NCBI RefSeq assembly: GCF_042693015.1 | Contig: NZ_CP170544.1 | Coordinates: 1,178,001-1,242,000 of the forward strand | Direction: 5' to 3' | From: Sphingomonas_E sp042693015 | Lineage (GTDB): Bacteria > Pseudomonadota > Alphaproteobacteria > Sphingomonadales > Sphingomonadaceae | Length of the DNA: 64,000 nucleotides | Shown: in pieces, positions 36,707 through 44,491 of the stretch | Position numbering within the stretch: position 1 is the first letter of the stretch | Layout: every line of letters begins with the position of its first letter | Translations under genes and position numbers: made by a program | Notes under the pieces: generated by a model | What the model was told of the DNA's origin: nothing | What the model saw: only the letters and a program-made list of their open reading frames with translations | The model's database searches: none

Positions 36707-37555
36707 ATGCCCGACCCAGCCTCCGATTCCAGCAACGCGATCGCCATGCCGAAGAAATCCAAGGGCGGTCTCGCCGAGAACATCCGCTTCCTGGTGACCT
36801 TGCTGGTCTTCGCAGTGCTGTTGCGCAGCCTGATCGTGGCGCCGTTCAACATCCCGTCGGAATCCATGCTGCCGCGCCTGTTGGTGGGCGATTATCTGTT
36901 CGTCGCGAAGTGGCCTTATGGCTATTCGCGCTACAGCTTCCCCTATGGATTGGTGCCGATCAGCGGCCGCATCCTCGGCGGTGGGCCAGAACGCGGCGAC
37001 GTGGTGGTGTTCAAGACGCCGGCGGACAACAGCACCGACTATATCAAGCGCGTCATCGGCCTGCCGGGTGACATCATCCAGATTCAGGGCGGGCAGGTCA
37101 TTATCAACGGGACGCCGGTGCCGCGGGTGCGCGTCGCCGATTTCATCGATCCGATCACCGGAAACAGCCCCTGCCGCCCGGAGCCGTCGCTAAACATCGT
37201 CGAGGACAAAGTCGCCGACGGCAGCAGCGTCTGCCGCTATCCGCGCTATCGAGAAACGCTGCCCAACGGCCGCAGCTACGACGTGCTCGACCTTGGTCAT
37301 ATTCCCTATGCGGACGACACTGCGACCTATGTGGTGCCAGCGGGCCATTATTTCCTGATGGGCGACAACCGCGACCGATCGGCAGACAGCCGCTATCCGG
37401 TCCAGCTCAACGGGGCGATCGGGATGGTGCCGGAAGAGAATATCGTCGGCCGTGCGCTGGTCGTCTTCTTCTCGACCGATGGCGATGCCGAATGGCTGAA
37501 ACCGTGGACCTGGGTCAGCGCGACGCGCTGGTCGCGGATCGCCGGCGGCTTCTGA
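36707..37555 (+). CDS. lepB: signal peptidase I
   Basis: The 282-residue membrane peptidase removes Sec signal peptides. After one N-terminal transmembrane helix (FLVTLLVFAVLLRSLIVAPF, about 28-47) the catalytic serine is Ser53 in PSESMLPRL and the catalytic lysine is Lys114 in YIKRVIGLPGD. Box E is MGDNRDRSADSR. Start at 36707; an in-frame ATG at 36746 is possible. A segment with two cysteines (SPCRPEP and SVCRYP) sits between the core boxes and may form a periplasmic disulfide. Confidence 0.96.
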   Translation: MPDPASDSSNAIAMPKKSKGGLAENIRFLVTLLVFAVLLRSLIVAPFNIPSESMLPRLLVGDYLFVAKWPYGYSRYSFPYGLVPISGRILGGGPERGDVVVFKTPADNSTDYIKRVIGLPGDIIQIQGGQVIINGTPVPRVRVADFIDPITGNSPCRPEPSLNIVEDKVADGSSVCRYPRYRETLPNGRSYDVLDLGHIPYADDTATYVVPAGHYFLMGDNRDRSADSRYPVQLNGAIGMVPEENIVGRALVVFFSTDGDAEWLKPWTWVSATRWSRIAGGF

Positions 37556-37558
37556 GGA

Positions 37559-37768
37559 TCAGTGATGATCCGCCTTGTTGCGGACCAGCGAACGGACGCT
37601 TTCCATCCGCGGTGATCCGCCATGCTGGCGGGCGATGGTGACGGCCGCTTCGAGCGCGGGCTCGATCATGCGGCGGGCCTTGGCGAAGGGGAGATAGATA
37701 TTTTCTCCGCGCGCCGCGTCGCTCAGCGCCATGGCGGCGGCCTGCAACACCTCATCCCGGATCAACAT
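37559..37768 (-). CDS. small conserved-looking protein of unknown function
   Basis: The 69-residue protein starts at ATG 37768 behind a perfect AAAGGAGG ribosome site with six-base spacing, which strongly supports that it is translated. It is helical and mixed-charge (DEVLQAAAMALSDAARGE, PALEAAVTIARQHGG), with no membrane segment or cysteine. It is convergent with lepB, three bases apart. I do not recognise a family. Confidence 0.75.
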   Translation of the reverse strand: MLIRDEVLQAAAMALSDAARGENIYLPFAKARRMIEPALEAAVTIARQHGGSPRMESVRSLVRNKADHH

Positions 37769-37802
37769 CTGGCGGCCTCCTTTCAGGAGACGCCCTCCCG
37801 CC

Positions 37803-37846
37803 AAAAGAAATGGGGCCTGCGAAACCAGTTCGCAAGCCCCTGATTT
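37803..37846 (-). terminator. rho-independent terminator of the helicase gene
   Basis: The hairpin at 37812-37840 has arms GGGGCcTGCGAA and TTCGCAaGCCCC around a short loop. On the minus strand it is followed by ATTTCTTTT, as expected downstream of the helicase stop at 37852. The plus strand also ends in TTTCTTT, so it may work in both directions. Confidence 0.75.
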
Positions 37847-37851
37847 CTTTA

Positions 37852-39171
37852 TCAGCGTCCGCCGGTGCGACGAACCGCCCCGGCATGGCGACCGACGCTG
37901 CCGGAGCGCTTGGGCGGGAAGCGGCGGGGCCGCTCCTCGCCCGTCCGCTCGCCATCATGACGGCGCGGCTGGCGGTTACCGCCACGGTTGTCCGAAGGCG
38001 CCGACGCGGCCGGCTTGGGCAGCTTCGCCTTTTCGGCGATGAAGTTTTCCGGCAGCGGCTGGATCTCCATCTTTACCCGCGTCAGCTTCTCGATCGAGCG
38101 CATGTAAGGGCGCTCGTCATCGGCGACGAAGGCGATGGCGATGCCCGCTGCGCCCGCACGCGCGGTGCGGCCGATGCGGTGAACATATTGCTCCGACACG
38201 TTCGGCAGCTCGAAATTGAAGACGTGGCTGACGCCACCGACGTCGATGCCGCGCGCGGCGATATCGGTCGCGACCAGGATCTTGATCTCGCCCGTGCGGA
38301 ACATGCCCAGCGCGCGTTCGCGCTGCGGCTGGCTCTTGTTGCCGTGGATCGCCTCGCAGCCGATACCGGCGGCCTTGAGGTGTTTCACGACGCGATCGGC
38401 GCCATGCTTGGTGCGGGTGAAGACGAGCGCGCGATCGATCGGTTCGCTGCGGATGCGCAGCGTCAACAGCGCCTGCTTTTCCGCCGCATTGACGAAGGTC
38501 GCGAACTGCTCGACGCGCTCGGCCGTCGTCGACTGCGGGGCGACCGACACCTTCACCGGATCGCTCAAGAAACGATCGCCAAGCTCCGAAATCGCCTTCG
38601 GCATGGTCGCCGAGAAGAACAGGCTCTGCCGCTTCTTGGGCAGGAGCTGGTCGATCCGCTTCAGCGCGTGAATGAAGCCGAGGTCGAGCATCTGATCGGC
38701 CTCGTCGAGCACGAAGATCTCGACATTCTTGAGGCTCAGCGCGCGCTGGTCGATCAGATCAAGCAGACGCCCCGGCGTCGCGACGAGAATGTCGACACCG
38801 GCATGGAGCTGCCGGATCTGGCGGTTGATCGGCACGCCGCCAAACACCGTCATCACCGAAAGGCGCAGGAACTTGCCGTAATCGACAAAGCTCTGGGCGA
38901 TCTGGCTGGCCAGTTCGCGCGTCGGCGACAGCACGAGCATCCGGCAGCCCTGCGGCGGACGGTGCTTGGGATTGCTGGCAAGAATGGCGAGCGACGGCAG
39001 CGCGAAGGCGGCCGTCTTGCCGGTGCCGGTCTGCGCGATGCCGCACAGATCGCGCCCGTCGAGCAGCGGCGGGATCGCCTGCAACTGGATGGGCGTGGGG
39101 GTGGAATAATTCTTGGCGGCGAGCGCCTTCAAAATGGGCTCAGGCAGGCCAAGATCGGTGAATTGGGTCAA
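37852..39171 (-). CDS. rhlE: DEAD-box RNA helicase, RhlE type
   Basis: The 439-residue protein has all DEAD-box motifs: Q motif with TPTPIQLQAIPP, motif I AQTGTGKTAAF, motif II DEAD (VLDEADQMLD), motif III SAT, and motif VI HRIGRTARAG. It is followed by a basic, glycine- and arginine-rich tail (from about residue 385) that helps RNA binding. Members remodel RNA in ribosome assembly and mRNA decay, often induced in the cold. It has a long upstream region (about 360 bases to the next repeat), in which I saw no clear promoter. Confidence 0.95.
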   Translation of the reverse strand: MTQFTDLGLPEPILKALAAKNYSTPTPIQLQAIPPLLDGRDLCGIAQTGTGKTAAFALPSLAILASNPKHRPPQGCRMLVLSPTRELASQIAQSFVDYGKFLRLSVMTVFGGVPINRQIRQLHAGVDILVATPGRLLDLIDQRALSLKNVEIFVLDEADQMLDLGFIHALKRIDQLLPKKRQSLFFSATMPKAISELGDRFLSDPVKVSVAPQSTTAERVEQFATFVNAAEKQALLTLRIRSEPIDRALVFTRTKHGADRVVKHLKAAGIGCEAIHGNKSQPQRERALGMFRTGEIKILVATDIAARGIDVGGVSHVFNFELPNVSEQYVHRIGRTARAGAAGIAIAFVADDERPYMRSIEKLTRVKMEIQPLPENFIAEKAKLPKPAASAPSDNRGGNRQPRRHDGERTGEERPRRFPPKRSGSVGRHAGAVRRTGGR

Positions 39172-39534
39172 AATATTGCTTTCAAATCAAGCAAGCACCC
39201 GTGACGCAATCGGCGCGCACGAGTGGCAAGCGGGTTCTCATGACGACCCGCGTGAATAGGGAAGCCTCGGGCTTGGGCGTCTCGAGGGAGGGAGCCGGCC
39301 TGCCATTTGGAAGCGGCAGGAGATCACGCTGCTCCAGTCCGGATATATGGCAATCCATATACCGACGCTGCGCCGCACATAGGTTAAGCGTTGTCACAAA
39401 GCAAGGGCGGGACTTTTCATGACCCTAGGGAGCGGGCAAATTTGGACCGTGGCCGCTGTTGGAGTTTTCCGCTCAATTGCTGCCTGTCGGGACACGCGAC
39501 ATAGCGGACGCCGTCGACGATACGAACTCCCCTC
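39172..39534. other. non-coding region upstream of the helicase
   Basis: About 360 bases between the helicase start and the left repeat of the GIY-YIG unit. It contains several short out-of-frame openings but no gene that I can support. AT-rich islands near 39345-39365 (with GGATATATGGCAATCCATAT, a partial inverted repeat) and near 39385-39420 are the likeliest promoter or leader elements for the helicase. Confidence 0.4.
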
Positions 39535-39565
39535 GTCACCCCGGACGTGTTCCGGGGTCCACCGT
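39535..39565 (+). repeat. left palindromic repeat of the GIY-YIG unit
   Basis: A 31-base unit beginning GTCACCCCGGAC and ending TCCGGGGTCCACCGT. It contains an internal palindrome (CCCCGGA/TCCGGGG) and matches the right-hand repeat in inverted orientation with a single mismatch. It ends 13 bases before the nuclease start codon. CCCCTC just outside it is also mirrored on the right. Confidence 0.85.
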
Positions 39566-39578
39566 GCGGCACTCATTG

Positions 39579-39905
39579 ATGTCGATGATCGAGCGACAGC
39601 CTTGCGTCTACATCCTCGCCAGCTCCGTTAACGGAACGCTGTATGTCGGCGTAACCTTCGATCTCCTTCGCCATGTCGCCCAGCATCGTGAAGGCATGTT
39701 TGACGGCTTCACCAAGCGATATGGCATAAAATGCCTGGTCTATTGGGAGGCGGCAGGCACGATGGAGGCTGCGATCCTGCGCGAGAAGCAGATCAAGCGC
39801 TGGCGGCGGGACTGGAAACGGAACCTGATCGAACGGGACAATCCCTCATGGAATGATCTGGCTGTAGCGTTCGGGTTGGAACCTCTGGCCGCGTCGCCCG
39901 CGTGA
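39579..39905 (+). CDS. small GIY-YIG nuclease family protein
   Basis: The 108-residue protein (ATG 39579; ATG 39585 possible) is a bare GIY-YIG domain of the UPF0213/YhbQ-like type: VYILASSVNGTLYVG stands for the GIY and YIG strands, VTFDLLRHVAQHREG has the conserved Arg and His, and ILREKQIKRW holds the metal-binding Glu. The tail WRRDWKRNLIERDNPSWNDL is typical of the group. Related domains cut DNA at structured or specific sites; the target here is unknown. The reading frame is open further upstream through the repeat, but without similarity. It is enclosed by inverted repeats that could be its substrate. Confidence 0.88.
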   Translation: MSMIERQPCVYILASSVNGTLYVGVTFDLLRHVAQHREGMFDGFTKRYGIKCLVYWEAAGTMEAAILREKQIKRWRRDWKRNLIERDNPSWNDLAVAFGLEPLAASPA

Positions 39906-39935
39906 CGGTGGACCCCGGAACAAGTCCGGGGTGAC
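39905..39935 (-). repeat. right palindromic repeat of the GIY-YIG unit
   Basis: Inverted copy of the left repeat, read on the minus strand from 39935: GTCACCCCGGACTTG then TTCCGGGGTCCACCGT. It differs from the left copy at one position (T for G in the loop). The stop codon of the nuclease gene overlaps its last base. Outside it, GAGGGG at 39938-39943 mirrors the left CCCCTC. Confidence 0.85.
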
Positions 39936-40115
39936 GAAGAGGGGATGTCAGCTTCCCCCGACTTTTCTGACCTTCCGCGCTTAAAACCGCCGCCCCGAAA
40001 TCAGACAGTTGTTCACCTTCGAAGATTGTTCACGCGGCCTAGCGTCGCATCGCCAGCCTTGCCGTTCCGCTTTGTCGCTGTAAGGCTTGCAATCTCCACC
40101 TCACAGGAAGCCCCG

Positions 40116-41426
40116 ATGTCGTCTCTTTCCCTGCGTTGCGCCCTGCTGCTTGCCGTTGCCGCCTTGCCCTCGCCCGCCTTCGCGCGCCTTTCGGCGGCCG
40201 AAACCAGGATGGCTGCGACCGTCGAGGCCGAGCAGGAGCGGTCGATCGCGCTGCTGGAGAAGCTGGTGAACGTCAATTCGGGCAGCATGAACCTGAAGGG
40301 CGTCGAGCAAGTCGGGCAGATGATGCGCACCGAGCTCGAAGCCGCGGGCTTCACGGTGAAGTGGGTGCCGATGGCCGCTGCCGGGCGCGCCGGCCACATC
40401 ATCGCCACGCACAAGGGCGACGGCAAGGGCAAGCGCCTGCTGCTGATCGGGCATCTCGACACCGTGTTCGAGCCGCATTCCCCCTTCCAGACCTTCGTCC
40501 GCAAGGGCGACAAGGCCGAGGGGCCGGGCGTGGGCGATGACAAGGGCGGCATGGTGGTGATGCTCGCGGCGCTCAGGGCGATGCAGGCGGCCGGAACGCT
40601 CAAGGCCGCCGATATCGAAATCGTGCTGACCGGCGACGAGGAGGAGTCGGGCAGCCCGATCGAGATCGCCCGCGCCGATCTGGTCGCCGCCGGCAAGCGG
40701 GCGGACGTAGCGCTCGATTTCGAGGGGCTGGTGCGGGACAATGGTCGCGACATGGGATCGATCGCGCGGCGCTCCTCCAATAGCTGGACGGTCACCGCGA
40801 CGGGCAAGACGGGCCATTCCAGCCTGATCTTCAACAGTGAATATGGCGACGGCGCCGTCTATGAACTGACGCGGATCATCGCCGCCTTCCGCAAGGAATT
40901 GCCTGAGCCCAACCTGACCTTCAATGTCGGGTTGATCGCAGGCGGTGCGACTGCCGAGGCAGCGGCAGACGGCGCCCGCGTGTCCGCTTCGGGCAAGACC
41001 AACATCATCCCCGCCGTCGCCATCGCCATGGGGGATTTCCGCACGCTTTCCGACGATCAGACCGCCCGCGTCCGCCAGAAGATGGAGGCGATCGTCAGCC
41101 AGCACGCGCCGCTGACCGACGCGAAGATCACTTTCGACGAAGGTTATCCCTCGATGGCGCCGACCGCCGGTAACCGCGCGATCCTGGCGAGCCTCAACGG
41201 CGTCAACCGCGATCTCGGCCTGGCTGAAATGCCCGAGCTCGACCCGCTGAAGCGCGGCGCCGGCGATATCAGCTTCGTCGCCAAGGATGTCGACGGCCTC
41301 GCCGGCCTCGGCCCCTACAGCACCGGCGACCACGCGCCGGGCGAAACGGTCGACCTGCCGAGCATGGTGACACAGGCCAAGCGCGCGGCAATCCTGATGA
41401 CGCGGCTGAGCCGGGAGAAGCGCTGA
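40116..41426 (+). CDS. exported M20/M28-type zinc carboxypeptidase (glutamate carboxypeptidase-like)
   Basis: The 436-residue protein starts at ATG 40116 behind AGGAAG and has a signal peptide (SLSLRCALLLAVAALPSPAFA). Metal ligands are visible in the standard M20 order: LLIGHLDTVF, GPGVGDDKGGMVVML, LTGDEEESGSP with the catalytic Glu pair, then an Asp in ALDFEG and the last His in STGDHAPGE. The dimerisation domain begins with SNSWTVTATGKTGHSS. It resembles the periplasmic glutamate carboxypeptidase branch (CPG2-like). The substrate is likely a C-terminal acidic residue of a peptide or pteroyl compound, but this is inference. Confidence 0.9.
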   Translation: MSSLSLRCALLLAVAALPSPAFARLSAAETRMAATVEAEQERSIALLEKLVNVNSGSMNLKGVEQVGQMMRTELEAAGFTVKWVPMAAAGRAGHIIATHKGDGKGKRLLLIGHLDTVFEPHSPFQTFVRKGDKAEGPGVGDDKGGMVVMLAALRAMQAAGTLKAADIEIVLTGDEEESGSPIEIARADLVAAGKRADVALDFEGLVRDNGRDMGSIARRSSNSWTVTATGKTGHSSLIFNSEYGDGAVYELTRIIAAFRKELPEPNLTFNVGLIAGGATAEAAADGARVSASGKTNIIPAVAIAMGDFRTLSDDQTARVRQKMEAIVSQHAPLTDAKITFDEGYPSMAPTAGNRAILASLNGVNRDLGLAEMPELDPLKRGAGDISFVAKDVDGLAGLGPYSTGDHAPGETVDLPSMVTQAKRAAILMTRLSREKR

Positions 41427-41465
41427 CCCGCTTTCGCCCTTGATCCGCGTGCCCATCGGCCCCAA

Positions 41466-42047
41466 ATGCGCATCATGCTGATCGAAACCGAAACGACGCC
41501 GAATCCGGCCACGCTGAAGTTCCTGCCCGGCCAGGCGGTGATGACCGCCGGCACGCGCGACTTTGCCGATGCGGATGAGGCGGATGCGTCACCGCTCGCC
41601 GCCGCCCTGTTCAGCCTGGGCGACGTGACGGGCGTGTTCTTTGGCCGCGACTTCGTTTCGGTAACGGCAGGCCCCGGCACTGAATGGCGCGACCTGAAGC
41701 CGCAGGTGCTGGGCGTGCTGCTCGATCATTTCGCCAGCGGGGCGCCGCTGTTCGCGGCCGGGTCCGCGGCCGGCATCCACATTCCTGACGACGAAAGCTT
41801 CGCCGACAATCCCGAGGATGCGGACATCGTCGCGCAGATCAAGGATCTGATCGAGACGCGCGTCCGCCCGGCGGTGGCGCGCGACGGCGGCGATATCGTC
41901 TATCGCGGCTTCGACAGGGGCACCGTCTATCTGGCGATGCACGGCGCCTGCTCTGGCTGCCCGTCCTCCACCGCCACGCTGAAGCAGGGTATCGAGACGC
42001 TTCTGAAGCATTATGTTCCGGAAGTGACCGAAGTCCGCGCCGCCTGA
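41466..42047 (+). CDS. nfuA: NfuA-type iron-sulfur cluster carrier protein
   Basis: The 193-residue protein has an N-terminal Nfu domain (IETETTPNPATLKFLPGQAVM) and a C-terminal NifU-like domain with the cluster cysteines in GACSGCPSST, as in the eukaryotic-mitochondrial and alphaproteobacterial Nfu type. It carries 4Fe-4S clusters to client apoproteins such as lipoate synthase and radical SAM enzymes; MiaB and CofGH in this window are plausible clients. ATG at 41475 is an alternative start. The RutE-like gene follows after 25 bases. Confidence 0.92.
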   Translation: MRIMLIETETTPNPATLKFLPGQAVMTAGTRDFADADEADASPLAAALFSLGDVTGVFFGRDFVSVTAGPGTEWRDLKPQVLGVLLDHFASGAPLFAAGSAAGIHIPDDESFADNPEDADIVAQIKDLIETRVRPAVARDGGDIVYRGFDRGTVYLAMHGACSGCPSSTATLKQGIETLLKHYVPEVTEVRAA

Positions 42048-42072
42048 TCCTTCCAGACCAAGAGAGTAGTTC

Positions 42073-42663
42073 ATGGCCGAAATGCTTTCGGAGGAGGGCC
42101 TCGACCTCCTCTTCCGTACCGCGCGCAGCTATAACGGTTTTCAGGACCGTCCGGTCAGCGAAGACCAGCTTCGCGCGATCTGGGATCTGATGAAATGGGG
42201 GCCGACATCGGCCAATATGCTGCCCGCCCGGATCGTCTGGTGCGTCAGCCAGGAATCCAAGGAAAAGCTGGCGGCGCTGGCTTCCGGCACCAATGGCCCC
42301 AAGATCCTTGCCGCGCCGGTGACGGCGATTATCGGCATGGACCTGGAATTTTACGAGCATCTCCCCCGCCTGTTTCCGCACACCGATGCGCGCAGCTGGT
42401 TCAAGGGCAATGACAAGCTGACCGAGGTTTCGGCGTTCCGCAATTCCTCGCTCCAGGGCGGCTATTTCATCATGGCGGCGCGTGCCCTGGGCCTCGATAC
42501 TGGCCCTATGTCGGGTTTCAACAATGATGCCGTGGACGCGGCCTTCTTCGCGGGCACCAAGGTGAAATCCAACTTCATCTCGACGCTCGGCTACGGCGAT
42601 CCCGCAACGATCTTCGGCCGATCGCCGCGGCCGGAGTTCGAGGATTTCAACAAGATCGTCTGA
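42073..42663 (+). CDS. nitroreductase family protein, RutE/malonic semialdehyde reductase-like
   Basis: The 196-residue FMN protein has LLFRTARSYNGFQDRPVSEDQLRAIWDLMKWGPTSANMLPARIVW at the N-terminus, the usual RutE-type FMN entry, then GGYFIMAARALGLDTGPMSGFNNDAVDAAFF and GYGDPATIFGRSPR at the end. RutE itself reduces malonic semialdehyde in pyrimidine breakdown, but no other rut genes are here, so the role is probably another NAD(P)H-dependent reduction. The ribosome site AGAGAG precedes ATG 42073. Confidence 0.88.
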   Translation: MAEMLSEEGLDLLFRTARSYNGFQDRPVSEDQLRAIWDLMKWGPTSANMLPARIVWCVSQESKEKLAALASGTNGPKILAAPVTAIIGMDLEFYEHLPRLFPHTDARSWFKGNDKLTEVSAFRNSSLQGGYFIMAARALGLDTGPMSGFNNDAVDAAFFAGTKVKSNFISTLGYGDPATIFGRSPRPEFEDFNKIV

Positions 42664-42666
42664 AGC

Positions 42667-43287
42667 TTGGCGCAGTCGGGAACAGAACTGGTTATCGAGA
42701 CTGCCACGGCAGCCTGCTCCGTCGCGCTGCTGCAGGACGGAGTGCTAGTGGCGGAGATCCATGAGGTCGTCGGTCGTGGCCATGCCGAGCGGCTGATCCC
42801 GATGATCGCCGAGCTTCCCGATGGCGGCCGCGCCGATGCGATCCGGGTGGATTGCGGACCGGGCAGCTTCACCGGCGTGCGCGTCGGGCTGGCGGCGGCC
42901 CGCGCACTCGGGTTAGGATGGGGCGTGCCTGTCACCGGTTTCTCTTCATTGGCGCTGATCGCAGCCGATGTCGCCGATCCGCCGGCAACGCTGGCCGTGG
43001 CGATTGGCGGCGGCCATGGCGAGCTGTTCGTCCAGCGCTTTGCGACCGCGCCGCTGCGGCCCGCAAGCGAGGTTGCATCCCTGAAACTCGAAATTGCCGC
43101 CGAGACGCTGTCCGAAGCGGTAATTGCCGGGAGCGCGGCGGAGCAGGTGATCGCTGCCCGGGGATCGGGTGAAGCCCGCGTGGCCGAAGCGAGAGCCGCA
43201 AACTTCGTCAGTCTGCCGGCGGAACTGACGGCCCGCCCCCCTACCCCCATCTACGGCCGCGCGCCCGATGCGCGTCCGCCGGCCTGA
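42667..43287 (+). CDS. tsaB: tRNA threonylcarbamoyladenosine biosynthesis protein TsaB
   Basis: The 206-residue pseudo-kinase of the ASKHA fold is the partner of TsaD in the t6A modification of tRNA. It shows VIETATAACSVALLQDG at the N-terminus and the family mark DCGPGSFTGVRVGLAAARALG near residue 60. The start is a TTG at 42667, four bases after the preceding stop, suggesting coupled translation. rimI follows at nine bases, the usual tsaB-rimI order. Confidence 0.93.
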   Translation: MAQSGTELVIETATAACSVALLQDGVLVAEIHEVVGRGHAERLIPMIAELPDGGRADAIRVDCGPGSFTGVRVGLAAARALGLGWGVPVTGFSSLALIAADVADPPATLAVAIGGGHGELFVQRFATAPLRPASEVASLKLEIAAETLSEAVIAGSAAEQVIAARGSGEARVAEARAANFVSLPAELTARPPTPIYGRAPDARPPA

Positions 43288-43295
43288 ACGGCGGC

Positions 43296-43784
43296 ATGTC
43301 GACCGCGCCGATCCAGGACGCTGTCACGCTCCGCGAAGGGAGCGCCTTCGATATCGCCATGGTCATGGAATTGATGGACGCCGCGTTCGACGCTGCATTC
43401 GGCGAGGCGTGGAACACACAGCAATGCCTGGGCATACTCGACATGCCGGGCGTGTGGTTGATCCTCGCGGCCGCAGACGGCAAGCCCGCGGGCTTTGCGC
43501 TTTGCCGCGCGATCCTAGACGAAGCTGAGCTACTGTTAATTGGCGTAGCACCGCGCTTCCGCAGGCGCGGTATCGGCCAAGCCCTGCTCGATCGTGTGAT
43601 AGAAACTGCAGGTTCACGCGATGTTCATCATCTTCACCTGGAAGTTCGACAAGGAAATGACGCCATTGCGCTCTATCATCGCAACGGATTTCGTCAGGTC
43701 GGACATCGCAGCAATTATTATCGGGGACGCGACGGCATTCTATTGGATGCCCTAAGCCTGACCAGAGCATTGCGCAGCGATTAA
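43296..43784 (+). CDS. rimI: ribosomal-protein-alanine N-acetyltransferase RimI
   Basis: The 162-residue GNAT enzyme has the acetyl-CoA loop VAPRFRRRGIGQALLDRVIE and the typical RimI C-terminus LEVRQGNDAIALYHRNGFRQVGHRSNYYRG. The E. coli enzyme acetylates the N-terminus of ribosomal protein S18. Its position behind tsaB supports the call; related GNATs have other substrates. Confidence 0.9.
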   Translation: MSTAPIQDAVTLREGSAFDIAMVMELMDAAFDAAFGEAWNTQQCLGILDMPGVWLILAAADGKPAGFALCRAILDEAELLLIGVAPRFRRRGIGQALLDRVIETAGSRDVHHLHLEVRQGNDAIALYHRNGFRQVGHRSNYYRGRDGILLDALSLTRALRSD

Positions 43785-43898
43785 ACCTGAATGTTATTCA
43801 TCGAAAACGAGTTGCATTCCCAAAGTTCTTATTACATGGAAATGTAATGGCCGGCACAAATCGATCGGCCAGTTAAACTCGATTCAAGGGCTCGCAAA
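43785..43898 (+). promoter_or_regulatory. mucR promoter region with perfect inverted repeat
   Basis: This gap is AT-rich compared with the surroundings. ATTACAT and ATGTAAT at 43831-43848 form a perfect seven-base inverted repeat around a four-base loop. MucR proteins bind AT-rich sites with TA steps and often repress their own gene, so this is a reasonable autoregulatory site. A second candidate is the region around 43790-43830 (TGTTATTCATCGAAAA). Confidence 0.45.
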
Positions 43899-44312
43899 AT
43901 GAACGAAGAGAACGGTCTCGCCGAGACTCTGATCACGCTTACCGCCGATATCGTCTCGGCCCATGTGAGCAACAACAGCGTCGCGGTGTCCGATCTTCCC
44001 GCCCTGATCCAGAACGTCCACAACGCGCTGTCCGGCCTGGGCGGCGAAGTCGCGGAGCCTGAGGTCAAGCAGGAACCGGCGGTTTCGATCCGCGCTTCGG
44101 TGAAGCCGGACTATATCGTCTGCCTGGAAGACGGGAAGAAGCTCAAGATGCTCAAGCGCCACCTGATGACCCATTATCAGATGACGCCGGAACAGTATCG
44201 CGCCAAGTGGAATCTGCCAGCGGATTATCCGATGGTTGCCCCCAACTATGCGGAGCAGCGCCGCAGCCTCGCGAAGAAGATCGGCCTCGGCACCAAGCGC
44301 CGTAAGCGCTGA
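43899..44312 (+). CDS. mucR: MucR/Ros family zinc-finger transcriptional regulator
   Basis: The 137-residue protein has the MucR form of the single zinc finger: CLEDGKKLKMLKRHLMTHYQMTPEQYRAKWNL, with the Cys, the Asp and the two His of the finger. Relatives silence AT-rich genes, and control exopolysaccharide, motility and cell cycle in rhizobia, Brucella and Caulobacter. Basic tail (KKIGLGTKRRKR). A strong terminator follows. Confidence 0.95.
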   Translation: MNEENGLAETLITLTADIVSAHVSNNSVAVSDLPALIQNVHNALSGLGGEVAEPEVKQEPAVSIRASVKPDYIVCLEDGKKLKMLKRHLMTHYQMTPEQYRAKWNLPADYPMVAPNYAEQRRSLAKKIGLGTKRRKR

Positions 44313-44330
44313 TAACGACGCCCCTTGGCA

Positions 44331-44378
44331 AGGATCGGCCGGGACGGGCAAAGTGCCTTTCCCGGCCGATCTTGTTTT
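44331..44378 (+). terminator. rho-independent terminator after mucR
   Basis: The arms AGGATCGGCCGGGA (44331-44344) and TCCCGGCCGATCTT (44360-44373) pair almost completely around a 15-base loop, and TTGTTTT follows. It is a textbook GC-rich hairpin with a U tract. Confidence 0.88.
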
Positions 44379-44491
44379 GGGCCCATGTTGCTTGCGGCGA
44401 TAATGCCTGCGCCCTTTCCCCGCACGGCAAAAATGTCTAGTCCTGTACCTACCGCGCCGCACTGTGGCGCCACGAAGATCCAAGAGGAATC

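Larger units (their letters stand above)
39535..39935 (+). mobile_element. candidate compact element: GIY-YIG nuclease gene between inverted palindromic repeats
   Basis: The unit of 401 bases consists of the left repeat, a 13-base leader, the 108-residue nuclease gene and the right repeat, with nothing else. The last base of the stop codon is the first base of the right repeat. This tight packing suggests that gene and repeats belong together, in the way transposase genes accompany terminal repeats. No target-site duplication is evident and movement has not been shown. Confidence 0.5.

Noticed and set aside
23952..39935. CRISPR array
   Set aside because: The repeats at 24.0, 26.9 and 39.5 kb are palindromic pairs of different families without regular spacing, spacers or cas genes.
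42073..42663. F420-dependent reductase, given F420 genes in the window
   Set aside because: The sequence is of the FMN-dependent nitroreductase/RutE type with no sign of the F420-binding split-barrel fold.
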